NCBI GenBank assembly: GCA_023408075.1
Contig: JAEYKW010000031.1
Span: forward strand, 4,595-68,594
Source of the DNA: Bacillota bacterium
GTDB taxonomy: Bacteria > Bacillota > Clostridia > Christensenellales > SZUA-584
Length of the DNA: 64,000 bases
Direction: 5' to 3'
Positions 1-8,558 of the stretch are shown piece after piece. A program made the position numbers and the translations under genes. A model generated the notes under the pieces. It was not told the DNA's origin and did not search any database. It saw only the letters and a list, made by a program, of their open reading frames with translations. The stretch's first letter is position 1, and each line of letters begins with the position of its first letter.

Positions 1-1
1 G

Positions 2-250
2 ACCGCAAGAGGGGCAGAATTCGATTCGGGCAGCATATTCAAGCGGGCCGCAGGCATGGTGCCGCTGCTGGTACCGCTTTTTGTGAGTGCGTTCCGGCGC
101 GCCGACGAGCTTGCGTTCGCGATGGAATCGCGATGCTATCACGGCGGCGAGGGCCGCACGCGTATGAAAATCATGCACATGCTCCCGCGCGACTATATTG
201 CCGCCGCGGTGGTTGCGGGGCTGATTGTATTCGCAGCATTCGGGTATTAG
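2..250 (+). CDS. ecfT: Energy-coupling factor transporter EcfT, C-terminal part
   Basis: This is the last 82 residues of an EcfT-type transmembrane protein; the gene starts before the window. EcfT couples two ATPases to vitamin- or metal-binding S components at the membrane. The coupling-helix region is clear: an FDSGxIFKRA stretch, then VPLLVPLFVSAFRRADELA, then the conserved ESRCYHGGEGRTRMK segment (EARCYxGxxGRTR in the family), and a final hydrophobic helix. In Firmicutes ecfT is commonly followed by truA; here a minus-strand gene sits between them. Family assignment is firm from the motifs. Confidence 0.9.
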   Translation, partial: TARGAEFDSGSIFKRAAGMVPLLVPLFVSAFRRADELAFAMESRCYHGGEGRTRMKIMHMLPRDYIAAAVVAGLIVFAAFGY

Positions 251-251
251 G

Positions 252-284
252 TAAAAAAATATTCATCCTGAAAGAGATGAATAT
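252..284 (-). terminator. Intrinsic terminator of the UPF0104 gene
   Basis: A 9-bp stem (259-267 pairs with 276-284, ATATTCATC/GATGAATAT) is followed on the minus strand by a run of T. It lies just beyond the stop codon of the minus-strand UPF0104 gene. The plus strand has no T run after it, so it is mainly a minus-strand terminator. Confidence 0.7.
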
Positions 285-313
285 ATGATGTCAGCGGCAG
301 CCGGGGTCTATGA

Positions 314-1477
314 TTATTCATTGCCTTTCCGGCTGTCGTTTTTGTTTGATTTATAACCTTCAATGAAAAAAGATTTGACTTCGGGCGGCATATCGCCATC
401 CTCTCCCGTTTTGGCACGCGACTTTTTACGTGCTACACCGTCGAAGAATATCACGATAAAACCAAGAATGATCAGTGAATAATACGTGATCAGACGCCAG
501 ATGAACATGGCGGCCGCAGACCCTGCCAAAAAGAAACTGCCGAAGAAAATTCCGAAGCCGGCTTCGGTGGCACCGCTTGAACCGGGAATCGGCATAAAAT
601 GAACGGCAAGGAAGAGGAATGCAGCCATGGCGACAATCGTGGTAAACTCATCAAAAACAGAAATCGTTCCCATGGCGCCGCTGCCCCCGTTGAGCATACC
701 GAAGCCAAACGCGTTATAGAGGCAATACGGTATTGTGAAAAAGAACAGCCATTGAATAAGTGTCAGAAAACAGGCAACGGCCACCTTGCCTTTGTATTCT
801 TTTAAGTATTTGGCGCTGTCATGAAACTCGTCCAGCGTGATGTCAATCGTTGTCCTGAGTTTATCAGGGTGCTTCACGATTTTTATCTTGGCCAGAAATT
901 TTGTGATTGCGATGACCATTCTGTGAAGCGTTTTGTATTTGACAATGGCCAGAACCATGACGAAAATGACGAACAGATTGATCAGCGCGCCGAATATAGA
1001 CAACCAGAAAATTTCCGGATCGTTTTGATGGAAATAGACGCCTTTGAAAGACATAAAGACGATACAGATCACGAGGATGACGACCTCATAAGCCATGAGT
1101 TTTATTGTTTGAATAAACGTTGAAATGCCCACAGGAACGCCGTCGCGCTTCATGTAGGCGATTTGTGAAGGCTGGAATCCGAAAGCGGCCGGTGTGATTG
1201 CGCCATAGTAGTTTCCTATAATATCAAGCTTGAGGATGTATCTGAATTTGAGCTTTTTATACATGAATGCGGTGATATACCACACGGCCCAGCATTCTAT
1301 AAAAAGATAAGCCACCATACAGCCAAAGGCGATAAAAAGCCAGATAGGATTGAGTGACTTCAAGATTTCAGTGAAGCCTTCACTTTCCTTTGACAGGATT
1401 ATGGCCAGTACAAGTGTGACGGCAAAGACCACCAGCAGGTAGCATATCGAGAGTATTTGCTTCTTATTTTTTTTCAT
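314..1477 (-). CDS. UPF0104 / LPG-synthase-TM-like flippase domain protein
   Basis: A 387-residue polytopic membrane protein starting MKKNKKQILSIC. The start is set at the ATG preceded by GGAGG four bases upstream; an in-frame ATG 26 codons earlier has no such site. About eight hydrophobic segments are visible, with the conserved GNYYGAITPAAFGFQPSQ region and PIPGSSGATEAGFG motif typical of the lysylphosphatidylglycerol-synthase transmembrane domain family. It lacks the cytoplasmic synthase domain of MprF, so lipid flipping or a related membrane role is inferred rather than shown. It interrupts the usual ecfT-truA order and is transcribed against it. Confidence 0.8.
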   Translation of the reverse strand: MKKNKKQILSICYLLVVFAVTLVLAIILSKESEGFTEILKSLNPIWLFIAFGCMVAYLFIECWAVWYITAFMYKKLKFRYILKLDIIGNYYGAITPAAFGFQPSQIAYMKRDGVPVGISTFIQTIKLMAYEVVILVICIVFMSFKGVYFHQNDPEIFWLSIFGALINLFVIFVMVLAIVKYKTLHRMVIAITKFLAKIKIVKHPDKLRTTIDITLDEFHDSAKYLKEYKGKVAVACFLTLIQWLFFFTIPYCLYNAFGFGMLNGGSGAMGTISVFDEFTTIVAMAAFLFLAVHFMPIPGSSGATEAGFGIFFGSFFLAGSAAAMFIWRLITYYSLIILGFIVIFFDGVARKKSRAKTGEDGDMPPEVKSFFIEGYKSNKNDSRKGNE

Positions 1478-1599
1478 GCCGCCTCCAGCGATCATTAAAA
1501 AACCATCATTTGAGAATTTTATAAGTATATCACCAATATGGGTTTTGGTAAACAAGAAGTTGGATAATCCGACAATCTCATTTGTGCTGGGGCATCAAT

Positions 1600-1628
1600 T
1601 TGCATCGTTGTAGTAATTCATTTATAAT
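1600..1628 (+). promoter_or_regulatory. Promoter of truA
   Basis: TTGCAT (1600-1605), a 17-base spacer and a consensus TATAAT (1623-1628) form a good sigma-A promoter. Transcription would start near 1635, inside the left arm of the adjacent hairpin, and lead into truA and the YdcF gene. Confidence 0.65.
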
Positions 1629-1633
1629 CATAT

Positions 1634-1661
1634 TTGTGCCGCCAGTTGCGGTGCGGCACAA
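1634..1661 (+). promoter_or_regulatory. 5' leader hairpin before truA
   Basis: TTGTGCCGC (1634-1642) is perfectly complementary to GCGGCACAA (1653-1661) across a ten-base loop. It would form at the very 5' end of the predicted truA transcript, about 25 bases before the start codon. No T run follows, so it is not a terminator; RNA protection or translational control is possible but unproven. Confidence 0.5.
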
Positions 1662-1685
1662 TGAGTGGTGAGCAGGAGCCTTTGG

Positions 1686-2429
1686 ATGCGAGTAAAACTC
1701 ATCGTAGAATACGACGGTACGAATTATGCGGGCTGGCAGCGGCAGCTGAACGGCCTTTCCGTACAGGAGGTGCTTGAACGTGCGTTCGCGGCCGCATCGG
1801 GCGAAAGTGTGCGGATTCACGGCGCTGGGCGTACGGATGCGGGCGTGCATGCGATGGCTCAAACGGCTCATCTTAATACGCAGTGCACCATTCCGCCCGA
1901 AAAGATCTGTTATGCGCTCAATATGCATCTGCCGCCCGATATACGCGTGAAAAGCTCGGAGCAGGTGCACGACAATTTCCATGCGCGTTTTGACGCAAAG
2001 GGCAAACATTACCGGTATACGATTGACAATGCGGCACACGCGTCCGCCGTTTACCGGCATACAACGGCGCATGTGCGAAGCAGCCTGGATGTGGCAGCCA
2101 TGCGCGAAGCCGCCGCATATATTCTGGGAACGCATGATTTTGCAACCTTTTGCGCAAGCGGCAGCGAGGTGAAGGATACGGTGCGTACTGTATACAGTCT
2201 GGATATTACGGAAGAAAAACCGTTTATTCACATAGATATAAAAGGCTCGGGATTTTTGTACCACATGGTGCGTATTGTTGCGGGGACGCTGATCGAAATC
2301 GGACAGAAAAAAAGGACGACCGCGTCCATGCGGGATATCATAGAAAGCAAAGACAGGGAGCGTGCAGGCGTGACGGCGCCGGCCAAGGGGCTGATGCTGG
2401 TGTCCGTTTATTATGAACCGCAACCGTAG
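1686..2429 (+). CDS. truA: tRNA pseudouridine(38-40) synthase TruA
   Basis: A 247-residue enzyme that isomerises uridines 38-40 of the tRNA anticodon arm to pseudouridine. The catalytic aspartate is in the family signature GAGRTDAGVHA (Asp51), and the YDGTNYAGWQRQ start and GSGFLYHMVRIVAGTL segment are conserved. Length matches the family. The ATG at 1686 has AGGAG seven bases upstream and gives the usual N terminus MRVKLIVEYDG; an upstream in-frame GTG at 1665 has no good site. A strong promoter and hairpin lie directly upstream. Confidence 0.97.
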   Translation: MRVKLIVEYDGTNYAGWQRQLNGLSVQEVLERAFAAASGESVRIHGAGRTDAGVHAMAQTAHLNTQCTIPPEKICYALNMHLPPDIRVKSSEQVHDNFHARFDAKGKHYRYTIDNAAHASAVYRHTTAHVRSSLDVAAMREAAAYILGTHDFATFCASGSEVKDTVRTVYSLDITEEKPFIHIDIKGSGFLYHMVRIVAGTLIEIGQKKRTTASMRDIIESKDRERAGVTAPAKGLMLVSVYYEPQP

Positions 2430-2470
2430 GCTTTTTTGGTGGGGTGAGTTTATTTTCAGGGGGGAACATC

Positions 2471-3268
2471 TTGGATACGTCAAAAAAGTCTTGGAAAAAG
2501 TGCGCTTACGCCGCTGTGATCGTATTTGGTGCGGCGATTATCGTATGGAGTATACTCGCCGCAATGACTTCGGTGGGCATCAGCATCGGTATGCTGGCAC
2601 CTGCGGCGGCAGGAGTTGTGCTCATTGCATGGGCAGTCTGGCACCTTAAATTTGATAAGCCCGTTTTAAAAATAAAATGGCTGCGGATGGCGGTGATGGT
2701 TTGCGTGTGCGTGGGTATTGGTGCCATCCTTGTGCTGGAACTGCTGATTATGACGGCGGCAGGAGCAGTGCCCGAGACGCCTGCGGACACAGTGATTGTG
2801 CTCGGGTGCGGAATTTTCCCGGACGGCAAGCTCACGATATCGCTAAAAAACAGGCTGGATGCCGCGTATGACTATCTCGAAGAACATCCAAGCGCCAATG
2901 TGATTGTATCGGGCGGCCAGGGGGATAACGAGCCGGTGCCCGAGGCGGCTGCAATGCAAAGCTATCTTGTTTCAAAGGGCATTGATCGGTCGCGCATTTA
3001 TACCGAAGATCGATCAACGAGCACGGAAGAGAACCTTGAGTTTTCGCTTAAAATTATTGAAAAAAACAGGCTAAGCAAATCTGTGGCGATTGTGACCAGC
3101 GATTATCATGTGTACCGCGCGCTGCAGCATGCGAAAGAGCTGGGTTTTAATGCCTGCGGAATTCCGTCACCGACGCCATGGCGCGTTTGGCTGTCGTGCC
3201 ATGTGCGCGAGTGGCTCGCAATACTCAAAACGGCGTTGCTTCCGGGCCTTGACATAAAATTTAATTAG
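2471..3268 (+). CDS. YdcF-like (DUF218) membrane protein
   Basis: A 265-residue protein with three N-terminal membrane helices and a C-terminal DUF218 domain. Family marks are DTVIVLGCGIFPDGKLT, VSGGQGDNEPVPEA, the EDRSTSTEENLEFS segment and TSDYHVYRA. Members such as SanA and YdcF affect the envelope, but the reaction is not established. The TTG at 2471 is chosen because AGGGGGG lies six bases upstream; a GTG at 2444 would add nine residues. It follows truA closely and probably shares its transcript. Confidence 0.85.
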   Translation: MDTSKKSWKKCAYAAVIVFGAAIIVWSILAAMTSVGISIGMLAPAAAGVVLIAWAVWHLKFDKPVLKIKWLRMAVMVCVCVGIGAILVLELLIMTAAGAVPETPADTVIVLGCGIFPDGKLTISLKNRLDAAYDYLEEHPSANVIVSGGQGDNEPVPEAAAMQSYLVSKGIDRSRIYTEDRSTSTEENLEFSLKIIEKNRLSKSVAIVTSDYHVYRALQHAKELGFNACGIPSPTPWRVWLSCHVREWLAILKTALLPGLDIKFN

Positions 3269-3311
3269 TTTAATCAAAAGAAATTTAGACCCGAGCACAA
3301 ATGAAAAAGGC

Positions 3312-3340
3312 TTCACAACAGCCGTAAAATATAGTAAGAT
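3312..3340 (+). promoter_or_regulatory. Candidate promoter of the BMP transporter operon
   Basis: TTCACA (3312-3317), 17 bases, TAAGAT (3335-3340). It sits 65 bases before the binding-protein start codon, in a gap with no other gene. The match to consensus is moderate. Confidence 0.4.
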
Positions 3341-3404
3341 GATGTGTAACAAAATTAGTTTAACACTCACATTTTTTTTAATTAAAATTTCTAAGGAGGA
3401 ACAC

Positions 3405-4703
3405 ATGAAGAAGAGTATTGCTTTGGTTCTGGCGCTTGGTATGGTGTTGGTTTTTGCATTCACCGGCTGTAGTGCGCCTCAGGAATCCGCTTCGCCTTCT
3501 GAATCGGTTTCCGAATCGGCGTCTGCGTCCGAATCGGCTCCGGCTGAAGAATCGCCTGCGGAAGCTGCCGTTAAAATCGGCGTTATTTTGGTCCACGACG
3601 AAAACACCGGCTATGACTTTGCCCACATCGACGGCATTAAGAAAGCCGCCGCTGCCGCCGGGATCGCCGAAGACCAGATTGTTTGGAAGTACAATATAGC
3701 GGAAGACGAAACCTGCTATGACACGGCGACAGACCTTGTTGAACAGGGCTGCTCCTACATTTTCTCGGACAGCTACGGCCACCAGAGCCACATGCAGCAG
3801 GCTGCGAGTGAAAACCCGGATGTGACATTCATATCCATGACGGGTGACACCGCTGCTCTTTCCGGATTAGCGAATTTCAAAAATGCTTTTAACGATACTT
3901 ATCAGTCCCGTTATGTATCGGGTGTTGTGGCGGGCATGAAGCTTGCCGAGCTCGTTGCAGACGGCAAGGTTGCCGACAAGAATATGAAAGACGGCAACAT
4001 CAAGCTTGGTTATGTCGGCGCTTTCCCGTATGCGGAAGTGGTTTCCGGTTACACCGGTTTCTACCTCGGCGTGAAGTCCATTGTGGACAACGTTGTGATG
4101 GATGTGACATACACCAACTCTTGGTATGATCCGACTGCCGAAGCGGAAGCTGCCAACTCGCTCGTTGCTTCCGGCTGCATCATTATCAGCCAGCACGCTG
4201 ACTCCACCGGTGCTCCCGGTGCCTGCGAAGCGCTGCTCGAAGGCGGCACCACCGTTTACTGCGTGGGTTACAACGTGGATATGCTCTCCGTTGCGCCGAA
4301 ATCCGCACTGACGAGCGCTCAGAACGACTGGAGCGTTTACTACACCTATGCGTTTAACTGCATCGTCAATGGCGAAGAAATTGCCACTGACTGGGCAGAA
4401 GGCTACAACGAAGGCGCTGTGATGATCTCTGCGCTGGGTGAAAGCTGCGCCGAAGGCACAGCCGATAAGGTTAAGGAAGTTGAAGCGGCTCTCAAAGACG
4501 GCAGCCTCAACGTATTCGATACCTCCAAGTTCACAGTCGGCGGCGAAGCCGTTACCACCTATTTGGCTATCGACACGGATGGCGACTGGGTTGGCGACAC
4601 GGGTGAAGCCATTAAAGACGGTGTGTTCAGCGAATCCACACTGCGCAGTGCGCCGTACTTTGGTCTGCGTATTGACGGCATCACGGAGCTTAACGCTCAG
4701 TAA
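3405..4703 (+). CDS. BMP-family (PnrA-like) substrate-binding lipoprotein
   Basis: A 432-residue lipoprotein. A signal peptide ends in the lipobox FTGC, followed by a low-complexity Ser/Glu/Pro linker and a Bmp domain (IGVILVHDENTGYDFAHIDGIKKA near residue 59 onward). Relatives bind nucleosides or similar compounds at the outer face of the membrane. AAGGAGGA lies just upstream of the ATG. The ATPase and both permeases of the matching importer follow, so substrate delivery to that transporter is secure; nucleoside specificity is inferred from family and operon type (bmpA-nupABC, nupNOPQ). Confidence 0.9.
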   Translation: MKKSIALVLALGMVLVFAFTGCSAPQESASPSESVSESASASESAPAEESPAEAAVKIGVILVHDENTGYDFAHIDGIKKAAAAAGIAEDQIVWKYNIAEDETCYDTATDLVEQGCSYIFSDSYGHQSHMQQAASENPDVTFISMTGDTAALSGLANFKNAFNDTYQSRYVSGVVAGMKLAELVADGKVADKNMKDGNIKLGYVGAFPYAEVVSGYTGFYLGVKSIVDNVVMDVTYTNSWYDPTAEAEAANSLVASGCIIISQHADSTGAPGACEALLEGGTTVYCVGYNVDMLSVAPKSALTSAQNDWSVYYTYAFNCIVNGEEIATDWAEGYNEGAVMISALGESCAEGTADKVKEVEAALKDGSLNVFDTSKFTVGGEAVTTYLAIDTDGDWVGDTGEAIKDGVFSESTLRSAPYFGLRIDGITELNAQ

Positions 4704-4724
4704 TATTTAAACTGGTTACAGACG

Positions 4725-4757
4725 GAAAGAGCCACCGTATAAGTGGCTCTTTCTATC
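4725..4757 (+). terminator. Attenuating hairpin between binding protein and ATPase
   Basis: GAAAGAGCCAC (4725-4735) pairs perfectly with GTGGCTCTTTC (4743-4753) around a seven-base loop. The T-rich tail is short and impure, so read-through is likely. This would give more binding protein than ATPase and permease from one transcript. Confidence 0.6.
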
Positions 4758-4823
4758 ATTTAATCCGGGATCACCGATGACGCAAAGCGTTATCAGGATG
4801 GCTCTACAAGGGGGTAAACCACT

Positions 4824-6359
4824 ATGCAAAGCGCCGAAGCGGCTGTCCGCTTGCGCGATATCACCAAGACGTTCGGTCCGGTTGTCGCAAATGACCGGGT
4901 CTGCCTCGATATATACAAGGGAGAGATTCTGGCCTTGCTCGGAGAAAACGGCAGCGGCAAGACAACGCTCATGAATATGCTCTCCGGTATTTATTATCCC
5001 GACGCAGGGCATATATTGGTTGACGGTCAAGAGGTTTCAATACGCAGCCCCAAAGACGCATATGACCTTGGCATCGGCATGATTCATCAGCATTTCAAGC
5101 TTGTGGATGTGCTGACTGCAGCGGAGAATATCATCCTTGGTATGCCCGGAAAGGGCCATCTCGACATGAAGACCGTTGCCGACCGGATTCGCAATATTTG
5201 CGTAATGTACGGCTTTGATGTCGACCCGGAACAAAAAATCTATGACATGTCCGTTTCCCAGAAGCAGACCGTGGAGATTGTGAAGGTGCTCTACAGGGGG
5301 GCGGATATTTTGATTCTTGACGAGCCGACAGCGGTTTTGACTCCGCAGGAAACGGATAAGCTCTTTGCTGTGCTGCGCAATATGTCCGACGACGGCAAAG
5401 CGATTGTCATCATTACGCATAAGCTGCATGAGGTCGAGGAGATATCCGATCGCGTGGCGGTGCTGCGGCGCGGGCAGTTCGTCGGTGATATGGCGACGAA
5501 AGACACAAACGCTTCGGAGATGACCAATATGATGGTCGGACGTTCCGTGTCGCTTAATATCGATCGGCCGGAGCCCGCCGACCCGAAGCCGCGCATTATT
5601 GTGAAAGATCTGACGGTTCGGGACAAGGAAGGTGTTTTGAAGCTTTGCGACGTTTCGTTCACCGCAAATTCCGGAGAGATACTCGGTATTGCCGGTATTT
5701 CCGGCTGCGGACAGAAGGAACTGCTCGAGTCCATCGCGGGGCTGCAGCACCATGAATCGGGGAGTATTATCTATATTGACCCTGATACCGGCAATGAGGT
5801 TGAGCTTATCGGCAAGAGCCCCTGCGACATTTTTGATATGGGCGTGACGCTGTCATTCGTGCCGGAGGACAGGCTTGGTATGGGCCTCGTCGGCAACATG
5901 GACTTAACCGACAATATGATGCTTCGTTCATTCCGCTGCGGCAAATCCATGTTTACCGACAGAAAAACACCGCGCCAATTGGCTGAGCGCGTTGTGAGCG
6001 ACCTTGCCGTGATCACGCCGAGCGTATCCACTCCGGTGCGCAGGCTCTCCGGCGGTAATGTACAAAAGGTATTGGTCGGACGTGAGATTTCCTCCTCACC
6101 GACCGTTCTGATGACGGCCTACGCCGTGCGCGGGCTGGACATCAATTCATCCTATACCATTTATGATCTGATTAACCAGCAGAAACAAAAAGGTGTTGCC
6201 GTTATATTTGTCGGTGAGGATCTTGATGTGCTGCTTGAGTTCTGTGACCGGATACTTGTCCTCTGCGGCGGAACGGTCAGCGGCGTTGTGCCCGGCAGAG
6301 GTGCGGATAAGAATCAGGTCGGTATGATGATGACCAAAATTGGGGGAGGAGAATCATGA
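4824..6359 (+). CDS. BMP-type ABC transporter ATP-binding protein (two NBDs)
   Basis: A 511-residue cytoplasmic ATPase with two tandem nucleotide-binding domains. NBD1 has Walker A GENGSGKTT near residue 40, signature MSVSQKQTVEI and Walker B LILDEPTAVL. NBD2 has a degenerate P loop (GISGCGQKE, no GKS/T), a good LSGGNVQKV signature, and AYAVRGLD in place of a standard DEPTRGLD Walker B. So one site is probably catalytic and one degenerate, as in related importers. The ATG follows AAGGGGG. Its stop overlaps the next start by four bases. Confidence 0.92.
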   Translation: MQSAEAAVRLRDITKTFGPVVANDRVCLDIYKGEILALLGENGSGKTTLMNMLSGIYYPDAGHILVDGQEVSIRSPKDAYDLGIGMIHQHFKLVDVLTAAENIILGMPGKGHLDMKTVADRIRNICVMYGFDVDPEQKIYDMSVSQKQTVEIVKVLYRGADILILDEPTAVLTPQETDKLFAVLRNMSDDGKAIVIITHKLHEVEEISDRVAVLRRGQFVGDMATKDTNASEMTNMMVGRSVSLNIDRPEPADPKPRIIVKDLTVRDKEGVLKLCDVSFTANSGEILGIAGISGCGQKELLESIAGLQHHESGSIIYIDPDTGNEVELIGKSPCDIFDMGVTLSFVPEDRLGMGLVGNMDLTDNMMLRSFRCGKSMFTDRKTPRQLAERVVSDLAVITPSVSTPVRRLSGGNVQKVLVGREISSSPTVLMTAYAVRGLDINSSYTIYDLINQQKQKGVAVIFVGEDLDVLLEFCDRILVLCGGTVSGVVPGRGADKNQVGMMMTKIGGGES

Positions 6360-7447
6360 AACAACCTACTAAGGTACCCTTCGTGCGAATTGTCAAGCGC
6401 GATTCGCTTATGCTCTGGCGGGCATGGCTCATCCGGCTCGTCGGGTTGCTGCTTGCGCTTGCCGTGAGTGCAGTCATCATATATGCCATTGTCCGTTTGA
6501 ATCCTCTGAAGGTTTACAGCGCCATGTTCGAGGGGAATTTCGGCTCAGAAAAACGTTTCTGGGTCACACTGCGCGATATCGTGATGCTGCTGTGTATCGG
6601 CATCGGTTTGGCACCCGCCTTTAAAATGCGCTTTTGGAACATCGGTGCAGAGGGGCAGATACTCATCGGCGGCATTGCAACCGCTGCTGTGATGATTTAT
6701 TTCGGCAAGTCAATGCCAACGTGGGAGCTGCTGCTGGTTTCTGTGCTCGCAAGCGGTGCGGCAGGCGCTCTTTGGGGTTTCATACCCGCCGTATTTAAAG
6801 CGCGTTTCGGAACGAACGAAACGCTGTTTACGCTGATGATGAACTATGTTGCCATACAGTTAACCTCGTATTTCGTCGCCTTGTGGGAAAACCCCTTCGG
6901 TTCGAATACGGTTGGTGTGATCAACCAGCAGACGAAAGCCGGCTGGTTCCCGCCGCTGTTCGGGCAGCAGTATCTTTTGAATGTGGTGATCGTACTTGCG
7001 CTGACGGTTTTCATGTTCATCTATCTGCGCTATTCCAAGCAAGGCTATCAAATTTCGGTTGTGGGCGAATCCGAACGTACGGCACGTTATATCGGTATCA
7101 ACGTGAACAGCGTCGTCATTCGAACGATGATGATTTCGGGCGCAATTTGCGGTTTGGCAGGTTATATCGCGGTCGCGGGTGCGTCCCATACGATATCCAC
7201 AAGCACGGCCGGCGGTAACGGCTTTATCGCCATCATTGTGGCGTGGCTAGCTAAATTCAACACATTTATGATGATTCTTGTCGCGGCGCTGCTCGTGTTC
7301 CTTGAAAAGGGAGCCATACAGATCGCCTCGCAGTATAACCTTAACGATTTCGCATCCAAAATGATCACGGGCATAATCCTGTTCTTCATTCTTGGCAGTG
7401 AGTTCTTTACGAATTACCGGCTGGTTTTCCGCGGAAAGGAGGCTTGA
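6356..7447 (+). CDS. BMP-type ABC transporter permease 1
   Basis: A 363-residue inner-membrane permease of the BPD_transp_2 family, with about ten hydrophobic helices. Family marks are FWNIGAEGQILIGGI near residue 95 and GxSERTARYIGIN around 240 (the EAA-like region contacting the ATPase). The ATG overlaps the ATPase stop (ATGA) and has GGAGGAGA upstream, so translation is coupled. It pairs with permease 2 to form the channel for the BMP-bound substrate. Confidence 0.92.
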   Translation: MKQPTKVPFVRIVKRDSLMLWRAWLIRLVGLLLALAVSAVIIYAIVRLNPLKVYSAMFEGNFGSEKRFWVTLRDIVMLLCIGIGLAPAFKMRFWNIGAEGQILIGGIATAAVMIYFGKSMPTWELLLVSVLASGAAGALWGFIPAVFKARFGTNETLFTLMMNYVAIQLTSYFVALWENPFGSNTVGVINQQTKAGWFPPLFGQQYLLNVVIVLALTVFMFIYLRYSKQGYQISVVGESERTARYIGINVNSVVIRTMMISGAICGLAGYIAVAGASHTISTSTAGGNGFIAIIVAWLAKFNTFMMILVAALLVFLEKGAIQIASQYNLNDFASKMITGIILFFILGSEFFTNYRLVFRGKEA

Positions 7448-7450
7448 TGT

Positions 7451-8422
7451 ATGGATCAGATACTGTCTTTACTGCAGGCTGCCATTGTTTTCGGCACCGT
7501 CATACTCTTTGGTGCTGTGGGTGAAATCATCACAGAAAAATCCGGCAATCTAAACCTCGGCGTACCGGGTATCATGTACCTTGGGGGTATCGCAGGCCTT
7601 GCCGGCTCTTTCATATACGAATCGGGCACAGAGACACCCGTTGCGTGGGTCGGCCTGCTGATCGCTCTGATTTGCGCAATAGTCGTTTCCGTGTTGGCCG
7701 GCCTTATTTACAGCTTTCTGACCATCACGCTGCGTGCGAATCAGAACGTTACCGGTCTGACTCTGACGATTTTCGGCTCGGGTGTCGCCAATTTCTTCGG
7801 CGGTGCGCTTAACAATATGGCCGGCGGCGTCGGCCAGATTTCTGTGGCGACGACGAGCGGCGCATATCGTGCGACGCTGCCCTTCCTGTCTGATGTGGGC
7901 GTTTTTTCCGCACTCGGCTTCATGGTGTATCTCGCCATTATACTGGCTTTTCTGACGAGCTGGTTCCTGAACAAAAGACGCAAGGGACTCAATCTGCGTG
8001 CGGTGGGCGAGAACCCGGCCACAGCCGATGCGGCGGGTATCAGCGTGACCAAATACAAATATTTCGCGACCTGTATCGGTGCGGCAATCACCGGCCTCGG
8101 CGGTCTCTATTACGTGATGGACTATATCAAGGGCACATGGGCCATTGACGGCGGTATTGAGAAGCTCGGATGGCTTGCTGTGGCGCTTGTGATATTTGCC
8201 CGCTGGAAACCCAAGCATGCGATTTGGGGCTCTTACCTTTTTGGCATCCTGTTCTGGCTGTTCTTCTACATTCCGGGCCTCACGCGCTCGTCGCAGGAGC
8301 TTTTCAAAATGCTGCCCTATGTTGTGACGATCATCGTGCTGATCATCGTATCGATGCGCAAAAGAAAAGAGAACCAGCCCCCGGGCAGCCTCGGGCTTCC
8401 CTATTTCCGGGAGGACAGATAA
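7451..8422 (+). CDS. BMP-type ABC transporter permease 2
   Basis: A 323-residue permease, the last gene of the operon. It shows the ITEKSGNLNLGVPGIMYLGG segment (the NIGxEGxM-like region of this family) and VGENPATADAAGIS, which corresponds to the cytoplasmic loop that contacts the ATPase. It begins three bases after permease 1 with an AAGGAGG site, and a clear terminator follows. Confidence 0.92.
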   Translation: MDQILSLLQAAIVFGTVILFGAVGEIITEKSGNLNLGVPGIMYLGGIAGLAGSFIYESGTETPVAWVGLLIALICAIVVSVLAGLIYSFLTITLRANQNVTGLTLTIFGSGVANFFGGALNNMAGGVGQISVATTSGAYRATLPFLSDVGVFSALGFMVYLAIILAFLTSWFLNKRRKGLNLRAVGENPATADAAGISVTKYKYFATCIGAAITGLGGLYYVMDYIKGTWAIDGGIEKLGWLAVALVIFARWKPKHAIWGSYLFGILFWLFFYIPGLTRSSQELFKMLPYVVTIIVLIIVSMRKRKENQPPGSLGLPYFREDR

Positions 8423-8435
8423 CGGTTACATTCTC

Positions 8436-8467
8436 AGGCTTCGGCTGCAACATGCCGAAGCCTTTTT
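8436..8467 (+). terminator. Intrinsic terminator of the BMP operon
   Basis: AGGCTTCGGC (8436-8445) pairs perfectly with GCCGAAGCCT (8454-8463) across an eight-base loop, followed by TTTTT. This is a standard Rho-independent terminator. Confidence 0.9.
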
Positions 8468-8495
8468 CATTGACAGGACCATAAGCAAATCCGAA

Positions 8496-8524
8496 TTGAT
8501 AAACAAAAGGCCATGTGGTATATT
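8496..8524 (+). promoter_or_regulatory. Promoter of argS
   Basis: TTGATA (8496-8501), 17 bases, TATATT (8519-8524), 34 bases before the argS ATG. No T-box motif lies between promoter and gene. Confidence 0.6.
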
Positions 8525-8558
8525 TTTAGAATAGCATCAAGACAAAGAAGGAAAACAA

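Noticed and set aside
1578..2483. A 301-codon minus-strand frame opposite truA
   Set aside because: Antisense shadow of truA, no start site or recognisable domain.
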